From an uncultured Clostridia bacterium (GTDB lineage Bacteria; Bacillota; Clostridia; Peptostreptococcales; Anaerovoracaceae): a DNA stretch of 21,991 nt. Below are positions 13,949 to 21,389 of this stretch, in pieces. The stretch is from contig CAKQOW010000040.1 in NCBI GenBank assembly GCA_934256595.1, positions 1 through 21,991 on the forward strand, in the 5' to 3' direction. The translations under genes and the position numbers were made by a program. The notes under the pieces were generated by a model that did not search any database, was not told the DNA's origin, and worked only from the letters and a program-made list of their open reading frames with translations. How positions within the stretch are numbered: position 1 is the stretch's first letter; every line of letters starts with the position of its first letter.

Positions 13949-14779
13949 ATGATATATATAGGCTGTCATCTGTCATCGACAAAGGGTTATCTGCACATGG
14001 GCAAAGACGCCCTTGCCATAGGCGCCAACACCTTTGCCTTTTTTACAAGAAACCCAAGAGGCGGCAAAGCCAAGGATATAGACCCGGAGGATGTGGCTGC
14101 ATTTTTAAAACTGGCAGAGGAAAACAGTTTCGGCAAGCTGGTTGCACATGCGCCGTATACGCTTAATCCCTGCTCAGCAGAGGCAAGGGTCAGAGAATTT
14201 GCACATATGATTATGGAAGATGACCTTAAACGAATGGAATACACACCGGGCAACTACTATAACTTTCACCCGGGAAGCCATGTGGGGCAGGGCGCAGAGG
14301 CGGGAATTGAAATGATTGCAAAGCTTCTCAATGAAATACTGCGGCCGGAGCAGACAACTACGGTGCTGCTTGAAACCATGGCAGGCAAGGGAAGCGAAAT
14401 CGGCAGAAACTTTGAAGAGTTGAGAGCAATCATAGACAGAGTGGAGCTTGATGAAAAAATGGGAGTATGCCTTGATACCTGTCACGTTTCAGACGGCGGC
14501 TATGATATAGTGAATAACCTTGACGAAGTCCTTGAAGAATTTGACAAGGTACTCGGAATAGCCAGACTTAAAGCGCTGCATATAAATGACAGCCTGAATG
14601 TCACGGGTTCGCATAAGGACAGACACGCCCGCATAGGCGAGGGCCATATAGGTCTTGAGGCTATTGCAGGAGTAGTTTATCACCCTGACCTCAAAGGGCT
14701 TCCATGCATACTGGAAACGCCTAATGAACTTGAGGGCTATGCCGGAGAAATAAAGATGATAAGGGATATGGGAGAGTAA
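13949..14779 (+). CDS. nfo: Endonuclease IV (AP endonuclease)
   Basis: 276 residues, full length. It cleaves DNA 5' to abasic sites in base excision repair. All nine zinc ligands of the trinuclear site known from E. coli Nfo can be placed: His67 (AHAPY), His107 (FHPGSH), Glu142 (LLETMAGKG), Asp176 and His179 (CLDTCH), His211 (LHIND), Asp224 and His226 (KDRHARIGEG) and Glu256 (ILETPNE). The start is set by GGAGGA at 13935-13940. It has its own promoter whose -35 lies in the right-hand direct repeat of the insertion. It is followed by a hairpin that overlaps the next gene's ribosome binding site. Confidence 0.97.
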   Translation: MIYIGCHLSSTKGYLHMGKDALAIGANTFAFFTRNPRGGKAKDIDPEDVAAFLKLAEENSFGKLVAHAPYTLNPCSAEARVREFAHMIMEDDLKRMEYTPGNYYNFHPGSHVGQGAEAGIEMIAKLLNEILRPEQTTTVLLETMAGKGSEIGRNFEELRAIIDRVELDEKMGVCLDTCHVSDGGYDIVNNLDEVLEEFDKVLGIARLKALHINDSLNVTGSHKDRHARIGEGHIGLEAIAGVVYHPDLKGLPCILETPNELEGYAGEIKMIRDMGE

Positions 14780-14788
14780 GTTAAGCAT

Positions 14789-14828
14789 AAACTCCTCCGC
14801 ACTTAAATATATTAGTGCCGGGGAGTTT
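14789..14828 (+). terminator. Hairpin after nfo that includes the next gene's Shine-Dalgarno
   Basis: AAACTCCTCCGCAC (14789-14802) pairs with GTGCCGGGGAGTTT (14815-14828) over 14 positions with one wobble and one mismatch, loop of 12 A/T bases, followed by TATT. It looks like the nfo terminator, but the 3' arm contains GGGGAG, the ribosome binding site for the ATG at 14833. The hairpin may terminate or may hide the start of the transporter gene. Confidence 0.65.
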
Positions 14829-14832
14829 TATT

Positions 14833-16245
14833 ATGCGCGGAAAAAATGACAGAAAACTGGGCTTTGCGGGTCTTGTGGGCGTATCCGCAGGTAGCGCCGT
14901 TGCAAGCGGTGTATTTGCATTTCCGGGAGATTTCGCGGCGGCAGGCGCAGGAACCGCAGCGGTACTCATTGGCTGGCTTATAGCGGGAGCAGGAATGCTG
15001 GCGGTGGTTATGTGCTTCTTCGGACTTGGAGAAGCAGCCCGGCAGCCTAATGGAGGCATATATTCCTATGCAAGAGAGGGCTTTGGTAAATGCGCAGGCT
15101 TTTATACAGTCTGGAGCTACTGGCTTTCAGCTGTGTTCGGCAATCTTTCGTTTCTCAGTCTGCTTGCCGTTTCGGTTTCATATTTTCTGCCGCAGGGAAG
15201 CAGGGCTGCAGTCCTGATAGGGCAGAGCCTGTTCATATGGTGCGTAGCCGCAGTTTTACTGAAAGAAACAGAATACGCCGCAAATGTAAACCTTATGGTT
15301 GCTGCCGCAAAGCTTATTCCAATCGCTGCCTTTGCAGCGGCTGTTGTATTTTTCAGAGCCTTTGACATAAATATATTTATGGATAATTTCTTCGGACAGG
15401 ATACAGGTTACAGTATGCTGCATCAGATAAAAGCAACCACCGGAATATCCCTCTGGGCGTTTGTGGGAATAGAGGGCGCTCTGGCAGTATCGGCAAGAGC
15501 CAGATTTCCCAAAGATGTGGGCAGGGCGATAGCCGTATCCTTTGTGTGTGTCCTCCTTATATATCTCACAGTTTCGGTGCTTTCCATGGGCGTCATGACA
15601 AGGCAGGAGCTTGCTTCTCTTGGCAATCCGCCTCTTGCATATGTGTTTGAAAGAGTAGCGGGAAAATCAGGAGCTGTAATCATCAATGCCGGAGTTATAC
15701 TGGCGCTTGGCGGAGCCTATCTGGGCTACAATCTGCTGGCGTCGGAATGTATGGCGGCATCAGCCCGGCAGGGAGCCTTTTCGGGTTTCTTTGCAAGAGC
15801 CGGCAGAAACGGCAGTCCTGCAGCCGCAGTGCTTGTCACCTGCGGCGCAATTCAGCTTCTTACAATTGTTTTTACAATGACTGGTGCATCATATCAGAAT
15901 ATATATGGGCTGGCGGCAAGGCTGTGCGCGCCTGTATATCTGGTGTCTGCTGCATACTATCTGAAACTGTGCATTATGAGGAAGAAACGAAGCATGCTGC
16001 AATGTGTAATTGCGGCAGCGGGAATTCTTTACGGACTGTATATGATGTATGCTCTGGGCGTTGGTGAAGTGTTCACACTGGGAATATTTCTTGCTCCGGG
16101 AACCGTTCTTTACATAGCCGCGCAAAAAGAAAAAAATCAGCGCATACTCGAAAGTAACGCTGATAAACTGCTGATTTGCACAGTTGTATTAATGTTTGCT
16201 GTTTCACTTTGTCTTACTGTGCAGCTTTTTCGATGGCCTCTTTGA
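14833..16245 (+). CDS. APC-superfamily amino acid/polyamine antiporter
   Basis: 470 residues started at the ATG at 14833 with GGGGAG 7-8 bases upstream; a GTG at 14815 is in frame but is the 3' arm of the hairpin. About twelve membrane segments. The first helix has GVSAGSAVASGVFAFPGDFA, the Gly-rich substrate-binding region of APA-type carriers (usual GxGIFxxP pattern), then GEAARQPNGGIYSYAREGFGKCAGFYTVWSYWLS, typical of arginine/ornithine or related basic amino acid and polyamine antiporters, and ISLWAFVGIEGALAVSARA in helix 6. Exact substrate is not decidable. Its 3' end overlaps by 32 bases the end of the TSCPD gene on the other strand. Confidence 0.9.
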   Translation: MRGKNDRKLGFAGLVGVSAGSAVASGVFAFPGDFAAAGAGTAAVLIGWLIAGAGMLAVVMCFFGLGEAARQPNGGIYSYAREGFGKCAGFYTVWSYWLSAVFGNLSFLSLLAVSVSYFLPQGSRAAVLIGQSLFIWCVAAVLLKETEYAANVNLMVAAAKLIPIAAFAAAVVFFRAFDINIFMDNFFGQDTGYSMLHQIKATTGISLWAFVGIEGALAVSARARFPKDVGRAIAVSFVCVLLIYLTVSVLSMGVMTRQELASLGNPPLAYVFERVAGKSGAVIINAGVILALGGAYLGYNLLASECMAASARQGAFSGFFARAGRNGSPAAAVLVTCGAIQLLTIVFTMTGASYQNIYGLAARLCAPVYLVSAAYYLKLCIMRKKRSMLQCVIAAAGILYGLYMMYALGVGEVFTLGIFLAPGTVLYIAAQKEKNQRILESNADKLLICTVVLMFAVSLCLTVQLFRWPL

Positions 16246-16471
16246 GTCCGGCTACAAGCTGGTCTGCGCATGAGGTCTTTTTCATACCGCAGTGAATTCC
16301 CTCAAGCTTGCTTACAACCTCGTCAACCTTCATACCCTCAACCAGTCTGCCTAAGGCCTGCAGGTTGCCGTTACAGCCACCGGTGTATCTGACATTGCGA
16401 ACTGTATTATCCTCTATTTCAAACTCAATGGCTCTGGGACATACGCCCTTTGGAATATATGTGTATTTCAT
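16214..16471 (-). CDS. TSCPD domain protein (TIGR03905 type)
   Basis: 85 residues started at the ATG at 16469-16471 behind AAAGGAG; an upstream in-frame Met lacks a ribosome binding site and would cross the opposite promoter. Short proteins of the TIGR03905 family carry conserved Cys: here Cys11 (GVCPRAI), Cys33 (TGGCNGN), Cys61 (GIHCG) and Cys68 (TSCADQ). The last corresponds to the TSCPD motif, otherwise known from the C-terminal zinc-binding part of class II ribonucleotide reductases. Function as a stand-alone protein is unknown; metal binding is likely. The gene ends inside the end of the transporter gene, with no terminator between them. Confidence 0.88.
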   Translation of the reverse strand: MKYTYIPKGVCPRAIEFEIEDNTVRNVRYTGGCNGNLQALGRLVEGMKVDEVVSKLEGIHCGMKKTSCADQLVAGLKEAIEKAAQ

Positions 16472-16504
16472 CAATTTCTCCTTTCGAAAAATGTGTATTT
16501 GTCG

Positions 16505-16517
16505 TATAATTAGTATA
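16505..16517. promoter_or_regulatory. Overlapping divergent -10 boxes
   Basis: TATAAT at 16505-16510 (plus strand, towards the S4 gene) and TATACT on the minus strand (complement of 16512-16517, towards the TSCPD gene) lie side by side. Neither has a good -35 (TTTCGA and TTTAAT at the expected distance), so strength is uncertain. Confidence 0.45.
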
Positions 16518-16545
16518 CAACAGAAGCAAGGAAGATTAAACAGCA

Positions 16546-17328
16546 ATGTACGAAAATGTTAAGGAAGATAAAATACTTTTTGCCCATATAGAAGATTTGT
16601 ATGACAAATGCACCAACGGATATACTCTGGGAAACAGCGGATTTCTAGATTTGAGGCAGCAGTCACTTGTAAGGGAGCAATACAGATATGACAGCGCCGT
16701 TGAATTTTACGGGGGATACGAAGATGCCGAGAGGAGAATATGCGTATTTAAACCGGAATGGATTTCGCAGAGTGCGGCGGAGTATTTTGCAGACAATGAA
16801 GAGGATAACCCGCTTGTGTGGATAAGAGCCTGCAGACAGGCAGGCTCCAGAGCGCTCAGTCACAGGGATTATCTTGGCTCGCTGGTGGGTATGGGCCTCA
16901 AAAGAGAAAAGATAGGTGATATACTCGTAAGAGAGGACGGCGCAGATATTGCAGTTCTTCGGGACATTTCAGAGTTTCTGCTGTATAATTATGAAAAGGC
17001 AGGCAGGACAAGTCTCAAGCTTGAAATAGTAAGCAGCAGCGACATCAAGCTGCCGCCCCTCAGGTTTAAGGAAATATCCGATACGGTGGCATCGCTTCGG
17101 CTTGACAGTGTGCTTTCATCAGCTTTTGGCATTTCAAGAGCAAAGGCGGCTGAGGCAGTGCGAAAGGGTATTACCTTTGTAAACAGCAGTCAGACAGTAA
17201 AGCCTGATTTCAATGTGAATGAGGGGGACAGACTTGTTATACGGGGGCTTGGTAAGGCAAAACTTGCCGAGATAGGCGGAAACAGCAAAAAAGGCAGGAC
17301 ATATATTAAAATAGAGAAATATTTGTAA
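16546..17328 (+). CDS. YlmH-like S4-domain RNA-binding protein
   Basis: 260 residues, the length of YlmH from the Bacillota division/ylm cluster. The N-terminal domain includes GYTLGNSGFLDLRQQSL; the middle has SHRDYLGSLVGMGLKREKIGDILV, a very characteristic YlmH block; the C-terminal S4 domain spans about residues 183-243 (LRLDSVLSSAFGISRAKAAEAVRKG ... VNEGDRLVIRG). YlmH binds RNA/ribosomes and has been linked in B. subtilis to ribosome-associated quality control and to the division cluster. Here the division genes are not adjacent. The ribosome binding site (AAGGAAG) is rather far from the ATG, 11 bases. It likely leads an operon with the DUF3048 gene 14 bases downstream. Confidence 0.9.
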   Translation: MYENVKEDKILFAHIEDLYDKCTNGYTLGNSGFLDLRQQSLVREQYRYDSAVEFYGGYEDAERRICVFKPEWISQSAAEYFADNEEDNPLVWIRACRQAGSRALSHRDYLGSLVGMGLKREKIGDILVREDGADIAVLRDISEFLLYNYEKAGRTSLKLEIVSSSDIKLPPLRFKEISDTVASLRLDSVLSSAFGISRAKAAEAVRKGITFVNSSQTVKPDFNVNEGDRLVIRGLGKAKLAEIGGNSKKGRTYIKIEKYL

Positions 17329-17342
17329 CAGGAGATATACTT

Positions 17343-18467
17343 ATGGCAGGACGAAAGAAAAAAGGCAAAATTGCAGTAATAATTATACTTGCGGTGCTTA
17401 TAATTGCAGCGGCAGGAGTGTGCATTTTCATATTCAACACTCCCGTATATGTGAGCCCTCAGGAAGAAAAAACCGGAATGGCAAATCCGCTTACAGGAGA
17501 GCCGGTTGAAACATTTCCCGCAAGGCCGCTGATAGTGTCAACGGACAATGTGGGAGAGGCAAAGCCGCAGCTTGGAATATCAAAAGCGGATATAGTCTAC
17601 GAGGTGCCTGTCGAGGGGTTGCAGTCAAGGCTTGAGGCCATATATTACAGTGAAATACCGGAAACCGTAGGCCCATGCAGAAGCGTCAGATCATATATAG
17701 TTGACCTTGCCAGAGAATACAATGCAATACTTGTGCATAACGGCTACAGTCCGCAGGCCAGAGAATATCTTGAGCAGGGCAAGGTGGCGTATATACCTGC
17801 CCAGAAATACAGCTTCTTTTACAGAACCGATGCAAAGCCTGCGCCGCACGACTGCCTGGTGGATACAAAGGACGTGCTCAAGGCGGCCGCAGACAACGGC
17901 TGGGATACAGCAGTGGATGTGAGAACGTTCTGCTTTATGGACGAGCAGGAGGAAGCTGTTCTGACAGGCGCGCAGGACGAGTATCTTGCAGAGTGTGAGG
18001 AGCAGATTAAAGAAAACCTCAAATGGCCGTGGCAGAAATATGAACTTCCGGATTTAAGCGGAATAGAATTTGCGGCAAACGAGGAAGTTTCGGAGATAAA
18101 GGTTGCCTACTCCGGTTCAGACAATGTGTATAGGTATTTAAGCGATGAGGGTGTGTATCAGAAATTTGTAAACGGCGGTGAATATGCCGATTTTACAGAC
18201 GGTGAGCTTATCAAAACCTCAAACCTTATAGTCTACAGGGTATCAAGCAGCGTGTTTGACCACAAGGGCAGGCTGGATATAGATATGTGCGCAGGCGGAG
18301 ACGCGTGGGTATTTACAAAGGGCAGAATGTTTGAATGCACATGGAGTAAAAAAAATCCGGACAGCCCTACAGTATTCAGGGATAAGGACGGCAACGAGAT
18401 AAAGCTTGCTGTCGGAAATACGTGGATAAATATAATTGACGGCAATTCAAAATTCAGTTACAAATAG
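17343..18467 (+). CDS. DUF3048 family protein, membrane-anchored (YerB-like)
   Basis: 374 residues. A basic N-terminus (MAGRKKKGK) and a hydrophobic segment at about residues 9-31 anchor it, with the rest outside. The DUF3048 core begins around residue 46 with NPLTGEPVE and ARPLIVSTDN, continues with ADIVYEVPVEGLQSRLEAIYYSE and the hallmark GPCRSVRSYIVDLAREYNAILVHNGYSPQAR (about 110-141). The C-terminal part (about 225-374) has VYRYLSDEGVYQKFVNG and ends FSYK. There is no lipobox, unlike B. subtilis YerB, so it is membrane-bound rather than lipid-anchored. Function unknown; it may act at the cell wall. AGGAG sits 8 bases before the ATG. Confidence 0.88.
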   Translation: MAGRKKKGKIAVIIILAVLIIAAAGVCIFIFNTPVYVSPQEEKTGMANPLTGEPVETFPARPLIVSTDNVGEAKPQLGISKADIVYEVPVEGLQSRLEAIYYSEIPETVGPCRSVRSYIVDLAREYNAILVHNGYSPQAREYLEQGKVAYIPAQKYSFFYRTDAKPAPHDCLVDTKDVLKAAADNGWDTAVDVRTFCFMDEQEEAVLTGAQDEYLAECEEQIKENLKWPWQKYELPDLSGIEFAANEEVSEIKVAYSGSDNVYRYLSDEGVYQKFVNGGEYADFTDGELIKTSNLIVYRVSSSVFDHKGRLDIDMCAGGDAWVFTKGRMFECTWSKKNPDSPTVFRDKDGNEIKLAVGNTWINIIDGNSKFSYK

Positions 18468-18479
18468 GAGGTGGATTTA

Positions 18480-18761
18480 ATGTTTACTATTTATGTTACA
18501 TATAAAGGCAGTGACAGAGATGCCGTAGAGGGGTTTTACAGAGAAATCAGGGAAATCGGCATCGACGTTCTGTCAAGAAAAGAAGACGGCAATGTGCGCT
18601 ATGAATACTACTGGCCCGCAGAGCGTGAAAACGAGCTGTTTCTTTTGGAAACATGGGAAACAAAAGAAGCTCAGCAGATACATTCACAGCAGGCTCATTT
18701 TAAAAAGCTGGGAGAACTTAAAGAAAAATACGGTATTGAAACCGCAGTGGATTTTGAGTAG
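18480..18761 (+). CDS. ABM-domain putative quinol/antibiotic biosynthesis monooxygenase
   Basis: 93 residues started at the ATG at 18480 behind AGGAGG (18466-18471). It has the dimeric ferredoxin-like ABM fold pattern: a first strand MFTIYVTY, helix DAVEGFYREIREIG, NVRYEYYW strand, LFLLETWETKEAQQIHSQQAHFKKL, which is the conserved region of YgiN-like quinol monooxygenases (E-W ... H-x-x-x-x-H-F). Such proteins work without cofactors and may handle quinones or serve in oxidative stress. It begins 12 bases after the DUF3048 gene and lies 50 bases before the flavodiiron protein gene, so a redox-protective role shared with it is plausible. Confidence 0.85.
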   Translation: MFTIYVTYKGSDRDAVEGFYREIREIGIDVLSRKEDGNVRYEYYWPAERENELFLLETWETKEAQQIHSQQAHFKKLGELKEKYGIETAVDFE

Positions 18762-18811
18762 AATATATGATATAAAGTAAAAAATACTGATAAACAGGAG
18801 GCGGAGGGATT

Positions 18812-20143
18812 ATGTACTGTGTAAGAAAAATAACAGATAAGATAAGCTATATAGGAGCAAGCGACAGAAGAATTGCTCGGTTTGAAAACGTATATCCTGT
18901 TCCGGAGGGAACATCATATAACTCATACTTTGTAGATGACAGCAAGACGGCGGTAATTGATACTGTCGACAGAGCTGTTTCAAAGCAGTTCTTTGAAAAT
19001 ATCAGACATATGCTGGCAGGCAGACCGCTTGATTTTGTAATAATAAATCATATGGAGCCGGATCACGCGGCATCACTTGAAGAACTGGTTATGAGATATC
19101 CTGAGGTTACGGTTGTATGCAACGACAAGACCAGAAAAATGATAAATCAGTTCTTTGAATTTGACATAGATGCGAGAGTTCAGATTGTTGCAGAGGGCGA
19201 TACTGTATGCACAGGTGCTCATACCTTTAAATTCTTTATGGCGCCTATGGTGCACTGGCCTGAGGTAATGGTTACCTATGAGGAGTCACAAAAAATTCTG
19301 TTTTCGGCAGATGCTTTCGGCAACTTCGGTGCATTAAGCGGCGGCATATTTGACGATGAAACAGAGGTTGATTACAGCGAAGCCAGAAGATACTACACTA
19401 ATATAGTCGGAAAATACGGACCGCAGGTGCAGGCTGTCCTCAAAAAAGCTGCTGCGCTTGACATTAAGATGCTGGCGCCTCTCCACGGTGTTATATTCAG
19501 AACCAACCTTGCAGACATTATCGGTATGTATGACAAATGGAGCAGATATGAGCCTGAGGAAAAGGCAGTCCTTATACCTTATGCATCGGTTTACGGCAAC
19601 ACCGAAAGCGTGGCGGCGGTAATCGCCGCAAAGCTGGCTGACAAAGGCATCAGAACTAAAATGTATGATGTTTCGGCGGTTCACGCCTCATATATATTGT
19701 CTGAAGCTTTCAGATACAGCCATATCGTATTCCTTTCAACGACATATAATGCAGGAGTATTTGTAAATATGGAAAATCTGCTTCACGATATTGCAAACCA
19801 CAATCTGCAACACAGAACTGTTGCTTTTGTTGAAAACGGATCGTGGGGACCTATGGCGGCAAAAGGTATGAAAGCCATACTTGAGCCTTGCAAGAATACA
19901 ACATATATCGAAAAGACAGTAACTATCAAATCCGCGCTAAAAGAAGAACAGATGGCGGATATAGATGCGCTGGTTGAAGCGGTTGCGGCCTCAATGGCAG
20001 GAGAGGAAGCGCCTGCGGAGGAAGCGGCCCCTGAAAAGACATATGTGTGCAAGATATGCGGATATATTCACAAGGGCCCTATGCCTGATGACTTTGTATG
20101 CCCGCTTTGCGGAGTCGGTCCTGATATGTTTGAAGAACAGTAA
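18812..20143 (+). CDS. Flavodiiron protein fused to a short rubredoxin domain
   Basis: 443 residues. The N-terminal metallo-beta-lactamase-like domain carries the complete diiron ligand set: His80, Glu82, Asp84 and His85 (HMEPDH), His148 (VHWPE), Asp167 (SADAFG) and His225 (LHGVIF). A flavodoxin domain follows from about residue 252 (PYASVYGNTESVA), which binds FMN. After an Ala/Glu-rich linker the last 35 residues form a rubredoxin-like site (Cys413, Cys416, Cys430, Cys433). The spacing CX2C-13-CX2C is that of rubrerythrin-type short rubredoxin domains. It should reduce O2 and/or NO in the cytosol, protecting anaerobes, with the fused domain as the electron entry. GGAGGCGGAGG gives a strong ribosome binding site. 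Confidence 0.95.
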   Translation: MYCVRKITDKISYIGASDRRIARFENVYPVPEGTSYNSYFVDDSKTAVIDTVDRAVSKQFFENIRHMLAGRPLDFVIINHMEPDHAASLEELVMRYPEVTVVCNDKTRKMINQFFEFDIDARVQIVAEGDTVCTGAHTFKFFMAPMVHWPEVMVTYEESQKILFSADAFGNFGALSGGIFDDETEVDYSEARRYYTNIVGKYGPQVQAVLKKAAALDIKMLAPLHGVIFRTNLADIIGMYDKWSRYEPEEKAVLIPYASVYGNTESVAAVIAAKLADKGIRTKMYDVSAVHASYILSEAFRYSHIVFLSTTYNAGVFVNMENLLHDIANHNLQHRTVAFVENGSWGPMAAKGMKAILEPCKNTTYIEKTVTIKSALKEEQMADIDALVEAVAASMAGEEAPAEEAAPEKTYVCKICGYIHKGPMPDDFVCPLCGVGPDMFEEQ

Positions 20144-20157
20144 TAACTATAGAACTA

Positions 20158-20186
20158 AAGCCCCCGGCAATGAGACCCGGGGGCTT
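20158..20186 (+). terminator. GC-rich hairpin after the flavodiiron protein gene
   Basis: AAGCCCCCGG (20158-20167) pairs perfectly with CCGGGGGCTT (20177-20186). A T-run follows after a short ATAAAG gap. Likely the end of the operon that starts at 16546. Confidence 0.72.
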
Positions 20187-20341
20187 ATAAAGTTTTTGAG
20201 GTTCTGTTATATACTCCCGAGTTTGACAGCTAAAACTTAACTGCTTTTTGCATATCTTTTTTGGTGTCACTTTTGCTTCCTTCTATTGTTTTGAGATAAT
20301 CCTATGGCTTTTTCATATCCGCCTTTGTAATAATCTGACAA

Positions 20342-20889
20342 TCAGTATATTACCCCTGTTTTTCTTTCTCCGAGTTTAAGTGTGTTACGGTAAAGCTATG
20401 ACTGTATAGCCTCAAAGTTTTCACAGAGAACATCCGGAGCGCGGTACATCTGAAGAACATCAGAATCCGGCTGCTGAAGGAGAGTTTTGGAACGTGGTTC
20501 AAGAATTCTGCCGTAACAGAGCTTCTGGAGTATCTCTGTAAGGTTAAAGGGCCAGTCTGCGTTCTTCTGAATTGAGGCGCAGATTTTGTCCGATCCGGGA
20601 TTGTAAAAAATCCGCTGGAGGAAAAGGTATATCGGTAATTCTTTGTGATAAGAGAGGAAGGGGAGAAATCGATGGAGATATTCCGGTTTTCCGGTTTTTC
20701 CTGCTCTGTCAGGAAAGCGGCGCGTTCTTTTGCCCAGTCCATAAGGTCACGACCTGTTTTTTCACGGATTTCCTGTTCGCTGCCCGGTTTTTCAACAGTG
20801 CCGGTATGTTCGATACCTTTGGTATCGTAGTAGATTTTGATGATGTAAAAGCGTGTGCCTGGTTCTGATTTGCCTGTTCTTACTCTCAT
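20342..20889 (-). pseudogene. IS1634/IS4-family transposase, frameshifted and truncated
   Basis: From the ATG at 20887-20889 (GGAGG upstream) the protein begins MRVRTGK ... RFYIIKIYYDTKGIEHT, then EIREKTGRDLMDWAKERAAFL, the typical N-terminal arm of IS1634-type transposases, and ISIDFSPSSLITK. Then the frame changes: FLQS is read in one frame and DKICASIQKNADWPFNLTEILQ, CYGRILEPRSK in another, exactly the blocks expected next. In that frame a TAG interrupts EAIQS-LYRNTLKL and the match stops at RKTGVIY, just before the family's YYDCTN block. So it has at least two frame changes, one nonsense codon and lacks the rest of the catalytic domain. It is a dead IS remnant, different from the one at 13501. 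Confidence 0.8.
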
Positions 20890-20932
20890 AACAGGCCTCC
20901 GAAGCAAAATCTTAAAAATCTGACAAAAGAAT

Positions 20933-20951
20933 TAAGCGTTTGCAACGCTTA
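20933..20951. repeat. Short perfect inverted repeat
   Basis: TAAGCGTT (20933-20940) and AACGCTTA (20944-20951) with a 3-base loop, 44 bases upstream of the dead transposase start. Could be a hairpin belonging to the IS or a weak terminator on the plus strand (a T run begins 5 bases later). Confidence 0.5.
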
Positions 20952-21237
20952 CAGCTGTTTTTCTGCCACTGAGGTTTCAAACTCCCGCCTGCTCCGATGC
21001 ACCCTGCTTTATTATCTTTCTGCAGCTTTTTCAGCCTGTTTTTAACGATACAGCTGTTTTCTAAAAGTCTTTTGTTTTTTTTGACCGTATGTTATACTGA
21101 ATTTAAACAATCATTATACCTTTTTTCTTTTTGATCGTATAAATAAACAGAAGGAGGAAGCAAGGTTATAAACAACAAGACATAGCAATCAGATTTGAGC
21201 GATCACTCTCAGACAAAATTATACGGAGGGATCATTA
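20952..21237 (+). promoter_or_regulatory. Gene-free region upstream of the leader peptide gene, with direct repeat
   Basis: No gene is supported. TTTTTGACCGTAT (21078-21090) and TTTTTGATCGTAT (21128-21140) are two copies 50 bp apart; TATACT at 21093-21098 is a candidate -10. A strong AAGGAGGAAG at about 21151-21160 has no usable start codon after it (GTTATAAACAAC then a stop), suggesting a lost small gene. A second good ribosome binding site, ACGGAGGG, lies before the ATG at 21238. Confidence 0.4.
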
Positions 21238-21348
21238 TATGAAAAAAGCAGAAAAGAACTTGACACAAGTATAAAGCTCAACAGTGTTGATTTTAATACA
21301 AAGATAAAGACCAGCAATTCCGATACAAAGATGTTGAAAAACGACTGA
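21238..21348 (+). pseudogene. Possible small peptide gene broken by a one-base deletion
   Basis: ATG at 21238 with CGGAGGG upstream opens only an 11-codon frame (MKKAEKNLTQV). If one base were added near 21257 the frame would continue LDTSIKLNSVDFNTKIKTSN to a TGA at 21346-21348, giving about 36 Ser/Thr/Lys-rich residues. The strong ribosome binding site and clean continuation suggest a recently broken or wrongly sequenced peptide gene. No family recognised. Confidence 0.3.
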
Positions 21349-21389
21349 AAAGTGCTGTCCCCCCAATTGACGATGAAAGGAGAAAAACA

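Noticed and set aside
20572..20868. Plus-strand frame of 98 codons
   Set aside because: It is opposite to the transposase remnant, has no ribosome binding site and no recognisable similarity.
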